A stretch of 64,000 nucleotides of DNA, from NCBI GenBank assembly GCA_023052935.1, contig CM041298.1, positions 18,769,371 to 18,833,370 of the forward strand. Reading direction: 5' to 3'. Of the stretch, positions 11,218-20,199 are shown piece after piece. This DNA comes from Piezodorus guildinii. Taxonomy: Eukaryota; Arthropoda; Insecta; Hemiptera; Pentatomidae. The stretch's first letter is position 1; each line of letters opens with the position of its first letter. A program made the position numbers and the translations under genes. The notes beneath the pieces are model-generated. The model was not told the DNA's origin. It ran no database searches and saw only the letters and a program-made list of their open reading frames with translations.

Positions 11218-12037
11218 AAAATATATATTAAATACAAAATTGTATATAATAAGTTAATAGAGAATGGTGAAGAGGGAATAAATTTAGGTAATTGTTGTAA
11301 ATAATAATAATTATTGCTATATTTTCTAATCTAAATAAATTTTCCACTTGATACACAAAGATTTTTTTTTAATTTTTCAATTCTAACTCTATTAAAAATT
11401 TCTTAAAATGATTTCACCTACGGATTTAAATGAAGGTATTGTGTTTTGCGCATCAGATTTTTATATTTTTACCATTATATTATTATATTTTTACCACCAA
11501 GGAAAAACGCCGCAAATTAAAATATACCGGGAGGATATAAACCTGGACGTAATAGAAAAAATTAAGTAAGATTGATAAGGTGTATCATTAGGCCGAGCCG
11601 TAAATTTAAGGGAAGCAATATCACAAAGCCCAGTCAAATAAGGTCTAAAACTTAAACCTCATTTTTTTCTCCTTCTACTTCATTTCATTAAAATTCTAAA
11701 AGTGGAGTTATTCAGTTTATTGGCAGGAAATTACTTTAAATTTTAAAATTATTCACTATCAACCTAAATAAATTTTAAAAATCCATTTTCTCGAGTTCTA
11801 AAGTCTCTCGCCTCCTTTTCTCATCTAGAGATCAAGGGTTGATAACGTAGTAAGGTACTAATTTTCGAATAAAATCTTCTATTGCAATCCTTGATGGTAA
11901 CTAACATGATCGTTACAAATGTAAATGAGTAAAGGGTAAATTAGGAAGACATTCTAAAAATTAAAGACAAAAAAAAATCAGGTGCGCGCACGTCATACTA
12001 CTCAAAGAGACATCATCAATCCCCTTATAGAATATAA
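11218..12037. other. Unassigned AT-rich sequence with an F 5'-end fragment
   Basis: Nothing recognisable except about 11965-11995, which resembles the family F start (ATCAGGTGCGCGCACGTCA). Confidence 0.35.
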
Positions 12038-12156
12038 TAGAAAATAATTTTTATTCTGGGACTGGGTCCCCTAAGATTAACAGGTTTGTACAGTTGAGGT
12101 ATACATGTCTGGCCAACAGACAGAAGCAGCATAATTAATTACTAATAACACAAAAA

Positions 12157-12220
<64 letters not shown>

Positions 12221-13811
12221 AATTCTTACAAAATATTGTGTTGAACAGATATAAAAAATAAATTCATATATAACAACTTTTAAATATATACCATAAACAA
12301 ATATCTTCTTTCAAAGTGTGATGTCAGGGATATAAATATCAAAGATTTTAAGGTCTTTTTTTGGGATAGTAAAAGGTATTGGAAAATTTGGGATTTAAAT
12401 GAGGAAAGAGGGGCAGCATGGCGGATATGAGTAGGTAGAGAATTCCAGAAAGTAGAGGAGCGGACAAGGAAGGAACGATCAAACGTTTTAGTCCTATTGG
12501 TAGGAAATTAAAGCTCGGAATGGCGGAATATTTTTTCAAGTCAGTGGACTGATGATTTAAATTTTAGGAGACTGTGAATCAATGGAGGATGTTGGGAGTT
12601 AATGATTTGGTAAAGGTTTGTCAAGGAAATATTATCCCGCGGATTGGGGGAAGGAGCCACTTTAACTCGCCGTAAAAATTGGTTCCATGAGACCTCTTCG
12701 GAGTGCTGAGGACGAATCTCAAAAATATGTTCATGATTCGTTTTAGCCTGTCCTCAAGCACCGTCGGGAGGCTACCATATACTAAGCTGCAATAGTCAAA
12801 GTGGGGGAAAATAAGGGCGGATACAAGGAGATTCCGGGTGGATAGTGGGAGAAGATGGCTGGAGCGTTGGATATTTTTTTTTTTTTCAACAACAATTTTT
12901 ATTGAGAAAATTTTACAATCTGTCCCAATTTGGACATTAATAGTAGTGCTGAATGATATCATACATACTACATTCATACAATATTTACACAACATAAAAT
13001 TACAATAAAATATATACAAAATAATGAATCAATACAAAAGTCAATAATTCACTTATACCTATATACACATACACACACTCATACATACATCACATTGAGT
13101 GGAGAATCTAGCCAGTGCTAGAACTCCAATATATTTACAAAAGGTCGCGGGGCCACTGCCGTTTCAACCTTCTAGGTGGGTTGTATGGATGAGTGGAGCT
13201 GGATAGGGATTGAGCTAAAGGATTAGGATGATGAATGAGGTTCTGGTGGAATTTGGAAAATTTGGATGGAATTAGGTCTGAAATAAATGGAACTTTAAGG
13301 TCGTGGTGCAAGGTATAATTGGAGACATAATAAGGAGCATTTACTATTGTACGGAGGACTTTGGATTGAAAGGATTGAATGCGTTTGATGTTAGAACGTT
13401 TAGCTGTCCCCCACAGTTCAAGTCCGTAGGTCCAGATGGGCTTCAGTATTGTCTTGTAGATTAATAATTTGTTGTCAACTGTAAGTTCAGATTTTCTGTT
13501 GAGTAGTCGGTATAACTGTCCGAATCGTCGGTTGAGTTCTTGTCTTTTAAGTCCTGTATGTGGGTTCCAAGTCAATCTTTTGTCTAACAGTAAGCCAAGA
13601 TACCGGACTGTATCTGAGAGAGGAATCGGTAATGAGTTGAAATAAACTGGCGGACAGGGGATATTTTTAAGGGTACTTATTGTTCTTCGGGAAATTTTGG
13701 CAATATGGGGTTTCCAGAAAAGGTTTTGGTAATAGCAGTGGTACCCAAAAACAATTTTGCGGACCTTTTTATTCAATGTCAACAACCACCCTTTACATAT
13801 ATTTTCCCTCA

Positions 13812-13815
<4 letters not shown>
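12038..13815 (-). mobile_element. CR1/L2-like non-LTR element interrupted by a Jockey insertion (D1)
   Basis: Minus-strand relic encoding the C-terminal part of a reverse transcriptase. Upstream of the interruption: WKPHIAKISRRTISTLKN. Downstream, in register: QRSSHLLPLSTRNLLVSALI, PHFDYCSLVYGSLP and GELKWLLPP. Further on, in shifted frames: DRSFLVRSS-like and WNSLPTHIRH-like. The 3' UTR ends with the family signature CTTAGGGGACCCAGTCCCAG near 12055. The insertion at 12879-13658 splits it with a 10-bp TSD. The upstream end is lost at a run of about 45 T. A TA run (12160-12218) lies in its 3' UTR. Confidence 0.75.
12879..13658 (-). mobile_element. 5'-truncated Jockey element nested in D1 (copy C)
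   Basis: A 780-bp insertion flanked by perfect 10-bp repeats GGATATTTTT (12869-12878 and 13659-13668). Its poly-A is the T run at 12879-12886. It carries the last 170 or so codons of ORF2 in an open frame (13135 upward): CPPVYFNSLPIPLSDTVRYL, LLIYKTILKPIWTYGLELWG, VLRTIVNAPYYVSNYTLHHD and RLKRQWPRDLL-stop. It is almost identical to the intact copy at 20200. Removing it restores the D1 frame, which proves the order of insertion. Confidence 0.9.
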
Positions 13816-13861
<46 letters not shown>

Positions 13862-14028
13862 AATTCATGTGCAATTAGCGGATTATTTCATCAATACCAA
13901 TGAGAAAGTATGATTGTCTTTTTTAAATCTATGCAATCAAAAACCTACGTACAATAGCTCGGACTATATTCGGATAAAAGACTAACATGTAATATAAATA
14001 CGAAATTAAAGCGAAAAGAATTAACAAC

Positions 14029-14440
14029 ATGTTACAAACAACTTTCCCATCCATTGAATTACAGATCACCACTAAATTTACGAAACAAGCGACTAATATC
14101 CACTACTCTACTGAGACAATCTGGATATATGGAGCAGAGTATAGGGCTCCGCAAAACACGTACAAACAAAATACAAACAACTCAATCCAAAATTTTACGA
14201 AAAATCGTTTACGCACCATGGTATTGAATCACACTTTGAATCACACGAGACACAAACATCACAACAGTAAATTTTTACATTTACGACAAATATAACACGT
14301 TACATTCTTCGACACATTACCACTCAAATTAACTTGTTTCTTCCCTTTCTTCCTCTCTGTAACCAGGGCAGACCCGAAGGAGACTTAAAAGAAAATGGCC
14401 AAGAGATCTAAGAGTAAGATAAAAATTCAGGAAGCTGGTT
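14029..14440 (+). pseudogene. Decayed Jockey-like RT C-terminus
   Basis: A plus-strand stretch with TIWIYGAEYRAPQN (compare PIWTYGIELWGTA in the intact copy). It ends in RRRLKRKWPRDLRVR near 14415, matching the family C-terminus PRRLKRQWPRDLL. The middle has lost similarity, so this is an old relic. Confidence 0.5.
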
Positions 14441-14579
14441 AGGAGGAAAATAATACCTCACATTCGTTGGATGCGCAGAAACGCAGTTGCGAAAAAAAAC
14501 AACAATAATAATTATAATAATGCATTCAAAAGTAATTAGGATACATAAAATGAATTAAAGGGGCTCTAATACGTGTATA

Positions 14580-14650
14580 TCTGGTGAAACTTCACAATCA
14601 CAAATGCTCACGATCACAATATTTTCCCTTAATATATATATATATATATA

Positions 14651-14699
<49 letters not shown>

Positions 14700-14730
14700 C
14701 CTGGGTAAGTAAGAGTGAAAAATATTGGGC
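14580..14730 (+). repeat. Family F 3' end with expanded TA core
   Basis: Matches the F terminus: TCACGATCACAATATTTTCCC, then TTAATATATAT, then GGTAAGTAAGAGTGAAA. The central palindrome has expanded into a TA run of about 60 bp. Confidence 0.5.
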
Positions 14731-14829
14731 AACACAAAATATTAACTAATGCGAAACAAATTTACAGCAACCACACGGATCGACATACATGACACGAACT
14801 CCGACTCCGAAGCGGGACCAATTTCTTTT

Positions 14830-14867
<38 letters not shown>

Positions 14868-15214
14868 TACTGGTCGTTGGAACGTGACCAGAAGCGAAAG
14901 AGCCACATCCAGCACAGAAGCCTCCGTATCAGTTCCGATTCCTGACACGAAATTAATACGAAATGGAATGAAAAAAAATATACAGTAGCAGCGGAGTCAT
15001 TAAAAATGCTATAGCGATGAAAATATCCCTGCCATTTTAAGACAAAGAGGAGGATGATGCATTAGGTTTGTGGAAAAAAAGCTTATTAATAACTATAATA
15101 TATTAATAGAAAAACATGTCCGTTTTATGAAATTCTAAATTTCAAATCACTGTTGTTGTTTTTTTTTACTACCTTTTATTGAAGTTATATAACCTTATTG
15201 GTTAATACATTAAC
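14731..15214. other. Unassigned sequence with long poly-A (14831-14865)
   Basis: An open but unrecognised plus-strand stretch spans 14749-14988 and is split by a poly-A run. A retro-inserted sequence is possible because of the A run. I cannot name a source. Confidence 0.3.
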
Positions 15215-15405
15215 TTTTTTAATGGGAGTAAAAAATCCTTAGATACGCCGTCCTTCGGAGGGGACGTTAAAAAGTGGTCCCGAGCCTGTGCGATGTCAGG
15301 TACTTGTTAAAGATCCCTATCCTAATAAAACCTGGATAGGCAAAATTTAGGACTCCCACTGTAGCATCGTCCGATTAGCCATAGTAGCATAAAGTGACGT
15401 TAAAC
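15215..15405 (+). repeat. SINE body, 5'-truncated (SINE2)
   Basis: Body of the SINE seen complete at 26107-26372: TTAATGGGAGTAAAAAATCC, CGCCGTCCTTCGGAGGGGAC, GTTAAAAAGTGGTCCCGAGC, CATCGTCCGATTAGCCATAG. It ends GTGACGTTAAACAAATAAAC. The tRNA-like head is missing. The tail is a short (AAAC) repeat. Confidence 0.6.
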
Positions 15406-15911
15406 AAATAAACAAACAAACATTAAGTAAATTAGCTAACAGAGCTATTGTGCTAAACCCATCAATTTACACAGGAAATAATAACTCGACGGGTTTAGCA
15501 AAATAACACAAATAGCATACTATAGTGAGTACCCCTAACCCCTAATGAAATATAAAATATTAATAAACCAAATAAAATAGGAACCGTTAAACATAACAAA
15601 CAAATAAACTAAACCATTTTATGGTATTATGACCAATTTGTATTTCTGATTTCTGCAGATGATTAAATATAAGAATTAATAGGTATTATATAATAAACAT
15701 AATAATTTCTTGCACTTACACTTTTAATTTCTTGAGAAGTACACTTATCGTTACGACGAATTCATAATCCCGAAATAATAAACTTTTAGTTGATCAAACT
15801 AAAGTTTTTTAAAATAAATGATACCACATTTAAATTGCAACCGTACAAAGCAAGGACGAGCCTCTAGTTTATACAGAGATTATATAAAACATACAAATTT
15901 AAACTTAAATT
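15406..15911. other. Unassigned; dispersed repeat copy and imperfect hairpin
   Basis: GCTATTGTGCTAAACCC (about 15444) pairs imperfectly with GGGTTTAGC...AATAGC (to about 15519). About 15645-15770 is the second copy of the repeat at 9985. No gene. Confidence 0.35.
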
Positions 15912-15924
15912 TATATTAAATACA

Positions 15925-16113
15925 CCCTCCGAGGCGATTGAAAAGACGATGGCCTCGAGACCTACTTTAATTAAATTGACTTTGAAGTGCTACCACTGGG
16001 TAGTTTCTTCACAAGACATTATCATGCCCATAAGTGTCAATTAGCTCGTTTACTTGTTGTATATATTGTATGTACAGTTGTAAATATCAATAAAATATTT
16101 AAAAAAATATATA
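15925..16113 (+). mobile_element. Jockey-clade 3' end with 13-bp TSD (family G, G4)
   Basis: A 189-bp insertion bounded by TATATTAAATACA (15912-15924 and 16114-16126). It encodes only the last residues (PPRRLKRRW-like, damaged) and the 3' UTR with TTTGAAGTGCTACCACTGGG. It ends AATATCAATAAAATATTT. A very short, 5'-truncated retro-insertion. Confidence 0.7.
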
Positions 16114-16119
16114 TATATT

Positions 16120-16616
16120 AAATACAACCATCCCATGTGGTGGATCAATGAAAACGAAATTGCTGATCAAGCAGCAAAAGAGGCAGCAATCTCATCGACT
16201 CTAGAAGAGAATTAATGTTCACACACCCCATCCGACATAAGGAGTTTTCTTAAGACCCAAGCTGCAAAGATCTGAGACCATATTTGGGATTCAGAAGAGT
16301 CTAACGTAGAGTCTAAAGTTAAAAAGCACCAAGAAGGTAACCAAAGCATGGCACAGCTCAGATCCAAGCAACAGGAGGGAAGAAGTAGCAATTACTAGAA
16401 TGCGAATCGGGAATACACGGCTAACACATGAGTTCTTAATAAAAAGAACTACACCACCGAAATGTGATTTATGTGATGTGCAGTTGACGACCGTCCATAT
16501 CCTAGAGGAATGTCCGTTATACCGAAACCATTTCCAAGAAGCAAAAATAGAAAGAAGTATTGAAGAGTTACTTGGAGATAACACCATTAAATTAGGGAAA
16601 ACGATCGATATCCTAG
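16120..16616 (+). pseudogene. I/R1-type element: RNase H and zinc-knuckle C-terminus
   Basis: Plus-strand relic of a non-LTR element with an RNase H domain. ENEIADQAAKEAAIS carries the last RNase H Asp motif (usually GNExAD..AKEA). After a damaged segment comes an open frame with REEVAITRMRIGNTRLTHE and CDLCDVQLTTVHILEEC, the CxxC...H..C knuckle typical of I-clade proteins. The frame is broken at least twice. It is cut off on the right by the F4 element. Confidence 0.65.
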
Positions 16617-17513
16617 AAAATCTGGTGCGGGCAACACACGACTTTTTAAAATCAATGAAAGAATTTTCAAATAAAGTTAGAGATAAAAATCCGTGAAACT
16701 ATTAAAGAATTAATTAAATTAAATTTCTATAGAAACATGTGTTTTATTAAAAAATCTATTATATTGTTATATAAAATGATCAATTAGTTTTATCTACTTT
16801 TCATCACTCTCTATTAAATTTTAAAAGCTTGAGTATAAGATAATATTTTTTTCTAAACTCTTAAGCTTTCCAACGGTATATCATACATCTATATTACTGC
16901 TCTTATGTTCAAAAACAAAAAATCGCATTAAACAAATATTTTTTCTGTTTTCTCCTTTAGTTAGGTATCGAATTCATTCATTTTATATATTTTCCTGTTT
17001 TTCATCAATGGTAACAAGCTAATATAGTTATGTTTAGATAATAAACAAAATTTAAGGTACTTTAGAGGAAGAAAGTTTAAAATATCGGCATTTAAGCCCT
17101 GTCAAACCATTTTTATCCGAATGAAACCTAAACGATATTAAAGCCTTTTAAAATTTACATCGATATAGCGAGTTTAATCAAAATCGTCGGAACCGTTATC
17201 GAGAAAACCGAAAAAAATGTGCGAATTGCATGATATAAAGTGGCTCTTCTGGTAAGCTCATTACGATGAAAAAGGTTTTGTAACGTCTCGGGCGTATATT
17301 TGTCTTAAATATAAAATTTCAGTTACATAGGACTTACCGTTTCCTCCCGAGAGTTACCACACACACACACACACACACACAGACCTTTTTGCGGGAATTG
17401 GTTATTTGGACTCAGGGGACCCTAAAACGTGTATTTCCGTTGAAAACTATAATTCAAAAATTTTCACGATTGCAATACTTCCCCTTACTATATATAGTAA
17501 GTGAAAGTAAAAA
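16617..17513 (+). repeat. Family F repeat, near full length (F4)
   Basis: The best complete copy in the window, about 895 bp. It starts AATCTGGTGCGGGCAACACA and CGACTTT. It passes through all internal blocks (GTATATCATACATC, TCGGCATTTAAGCCCTGTC, GTGCGAATTGCATGATATAA, ACGTCTCGGGCGTATATTTG), a CA microsatellite (17349-17383), and TTTGCGGGAATTGGTTATTT. It ends with the 18-bp palindrome region CTTACTATATATAGTAAG followed by TGAAAGT. Its ends share ACTTTCACTTAC in inverted orientation. It has no ORF and is therefore non-autonomous. Confidence 0.75.
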
Positions 17514-17934
17514 GATAGATATTTTTAAGAAGTTGTAGAAATAAAAGAAATATATTAAAGGGCACTGAAGACCTCAGCAGTCGAGTGTCCATAAAAACTC
17601 TACCTAACCTAACCTATTAAATACAAGATCAATGCATTCCTCCGTGGAGCTAATAAAGGCTTAAGAGCCAGCTGCATCTCTTGCCTTTGATGTATTCATA
17701 TCCTTTGAAAAGCGTTGCTGACTATAGGAGAGCTATTGGAATCCAATTTACTTTACGTTACAAAGCATATATATCCTAAGCTTTTAGAGTATGTTCTTTT
17801 ATGTATCATGATATATTTTAAACGTCTCGTCCGTTCAACTCTTCTGAGAACCTCAATATTGAATTCTCCTGGATTCCAGTTCTTAGTAACTGACGACTTA
17901 CTTTGAAGAATATCTGGCTTAATAAAATGAAATG
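17514..17934. other. Unassigned; open stretch 17715-17906 not recognised
   Basis: The 63-codon plus-strand frame has no recognisable domain. A CCTAACCTAACCTA stretch near 17583 resembles the insect TTAGG telomere repeat, but it is only about three units. Confidence 0.3.
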
Positions 17935-18250
17935 AAAAACTTTTCTACTATCCAGGGACGGAAGACCCTTAAGGATAAATTAAAAATCAGATTTGATGAC
18001 CTAACAATGTGGTCATAGCTTCAAACAACAAATAACAACTTCATTAGTTATGATGGAAATAATATAACTAAAACAAAATTGTTATTTCTAACATCTGGGT
18101 TTTGGGGTTATTGCATGTTTGACTGGGAAAGGAGAAGTTGGCTAAAAAGGAGCGATTTGAAGAAGTAAGCAGTTCTTGCATGACGGATATCAGGAGGGAT
18201 AGAATTCCAAAGAAAACCGTCCTCCTAACACGAACGACGGGTCTAATCTT
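17935..18250 (-). mobile_element. CR1/L2-like element 3' end (family D, D5)
   Basis: Minus-strand relic ending in the D signature (TTAAGGGTCTTCCGTCCCTGG) with tail TTTTTCATTTCATTTTATT, the same tail as the copy at 44860-45425. The translation keeps pieces similar to NRSFLANFSF and WNSIPPDIRH. Heavily decayed upstream. Confidence 0.5.
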
Positions 18251-18989
18251 TGCACAGTGGAAAATATGACCGATTTAGGTGGAAAAAATTCTGAAAATTG
18301 TCCATGTTTAACCTGTAGCGTCCCAGATTACAGAGAAAAATATTTTTTTTAAATGTAATTAATTTTTTAACACGATCGGTAAGCGCTCAGTGGACGAAAA
18401 TCGAATTTATTTCCTAAAATCTAAAACATTCCTACATGTAACGTTTGCAGTTCCAGAAATCGGTGGGGGGGGGAGGAAGAGAATCTAATTTTCGGCTTGG
18501 GGTGGCATGAACTTGCTAAAAGATGTATTTTAAATAATTTAGGAAATTCTTTCGGAGTGTTTAGTCTGAAAGAAATTTATGTATCAACCAAAACGCAAAC
18601 ATTTTTTGTAATACTTTAAGTCTCGAAGGATTGATGAAACAAATCCTTACGGTAACTTTGGGTTTATATAGTTTTTCGTTATTGAATAGGGGCATACATT
18701 TACAAATTTCTAAATTAGCTCAACAGGTAGATCGCAATGTATATTCAATAACGAGTGTGGAAATATAATGTCTTACCTGTCTTAGCAGTGTCCATTGTTA
18801 AATAAAAGCTTCACACACTTTGAACATAATAAACAGCTATTGAATAAAGATAATTCAATTGCTATTTATTAGGCACTTGTGTCGATTGAAATGATTCACT
18901 CAATTTACTATTTATTTCTAAACACGGTATGGCGGGAAATATTAGTATTAAGCGTCTTACTAACTAATAATAAAAAGTTCAAGCACTCA
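18251..18989. other. Unassigned AT-rich sequence
   Basis: No gene or repeat recognised. A G-rich run (GGTGGGGGGGGGAGG) lies near 18463. Confidence 0.3.
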
Positions 18990-19183
18990 GACATTTGTCG
19001 TCCCAAACTGCCGTTCAAGAAAGAAGTCGTGTATAGGACTCTTAGGAGGTAGGCGTAGACGGTGGGAGGAATATGTTGATTCGAACCTCGAAATCTTGGT
19101 CGGTAGTCATTGGATTGATCGAAAGCAAATATTAGTTGCATCGGCATTGAACTTTCTAGATCACTAAGTCTATTATTATTAAA
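18990..19183 (+). pseudogene. RTE-like C-terminal relic with ATT tail
   Basis: Translation gives RRRRRWEEYVDSNLEIL followed by ILVASALNFLDH-stop and a TATTATTATT tail. It parallels GRPKRRWEDCVKADLGSLGL, LVVSASNLRVR-stop and the (ATT)n tail of the better copy at 39432-39920. An old copy of the same family. Confidence 0.55.
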
Positions 19184-19223
19184 AAGACTCTGGAATATTT
19201 AATTATGGTTATGTTGGAACCAC

Positions 19224-19607
19224 AATTGAGACTTTGATTTCCAAAAGTACCAAAGGACATTTTTTACAAAATCGATTTTTTTACATATTTGTATTCTCAT
19301 CTCTTAAATGTAGCTAAATCTCCTATTTGATTTTATCTAATGGTCACCCAAGTCCTTTATAAACGCAATTTCTAAATACAATTATTTTATAAAGAAACTA
19401 ATTACACATTTAATTTCATTCCAAATTAAACCAAAACATCTCATTTCATAACTTTAATATGATTTTATTATTAAAGGACAATTCTGGATTTTAATGCTAA
19501 AAGAATCAAATTAGCTAGTTTAATAATATAATAATTAGTGATTTTCGCGTCTCTTGTAAAATTTCCTAGAATGGATATAGTACCTTTTGGAAATCAACGC
19601 CTCAATT
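19224..19607. mobile_element. Short TIR element (J1)
   Basis: A 384-bp segment with terminal inverted repeats of about 24 bp: left AATTGAGACTTTGATTTCCA, right (reverse complement) AATTGAGGCGTTGATTTCCA, both continuing AAAGGTAC or similar. No ORF. Sequence inside both ends matches the larger element at 28684-29938, so J1 looks like its internally deleted (MITE-like) relative. I see no clear target-site duplication. Confidence 0.65.
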
Positions 19608-19862
19608 AGCCTGAGTGATCTAGGATTTTCTAGCACTTCGTCGATTAAACATTTAAATATTTCCATAGTGGTCCGGACATACGAGGGATTTGGTCTCTTG
19701 GATTAAAATGCTAATTAATATATTTATTTACTTTTCTATGATTTTTAAAAGAAATATATTTTTATTTTTTTTCTGAGCTATGAGGTACTTAGGTTTTCCC
19801 TCCTGGATATCAAACTATGATAGAAGGCGAAATTTGCTAATATATGCTATAGTAAATGGATA
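19608..19862. other. Unassigned AT-rich sequence
   Basis: Nothing recognisable. Confidence 0.3.
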
Positions 19863-19926
19863 AATGAAAAAAGAACGTTATTCTGGGACTAGGTCCCTTA
19901 AGAATAACACACATGAACAAAAAAAT
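19863..19926 (-). mobile_element. CR1/L2-like 3' end fragment (family D, D8)
   Basis: On the minus strand: TTAAGGGACCTAGTCCCAGA, then ATAACGTTCTTTTTTCATTTA. This is only the last 50 or so bp of a family D element, with the same TTTCATTT tail. The full-length Jockey copy B begins immediately next to it. Confidence 0.5.
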
Positions 19927-20199
19927 AGGGACTATTTTTTTTTTTTTTTAGTAATAACAATTTTTATTGAGAAAATTTTACAATCTGTCCCAATTTGGAC
20001 ATTAATAGTATTGCTGAATGATATCAAACATACTACATTCATACAATATTTACACAAAATAAAATTACAATAAAATATATACACAATAATGAATCAATAC
20101 AAAAGTCAATAATTCACTTATACCTATATACACATACACACACTCATACATACATCACATTGAGTGGAGAATCTAGCCAGTGCTAGAACTCCAATATAT

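Noticed and set aside
17580..17596. Interstitial telomere repeat (CCTAACCTAACC)
   Set aside because: Only about three imperfect units; not enough to claim telomeric origin.
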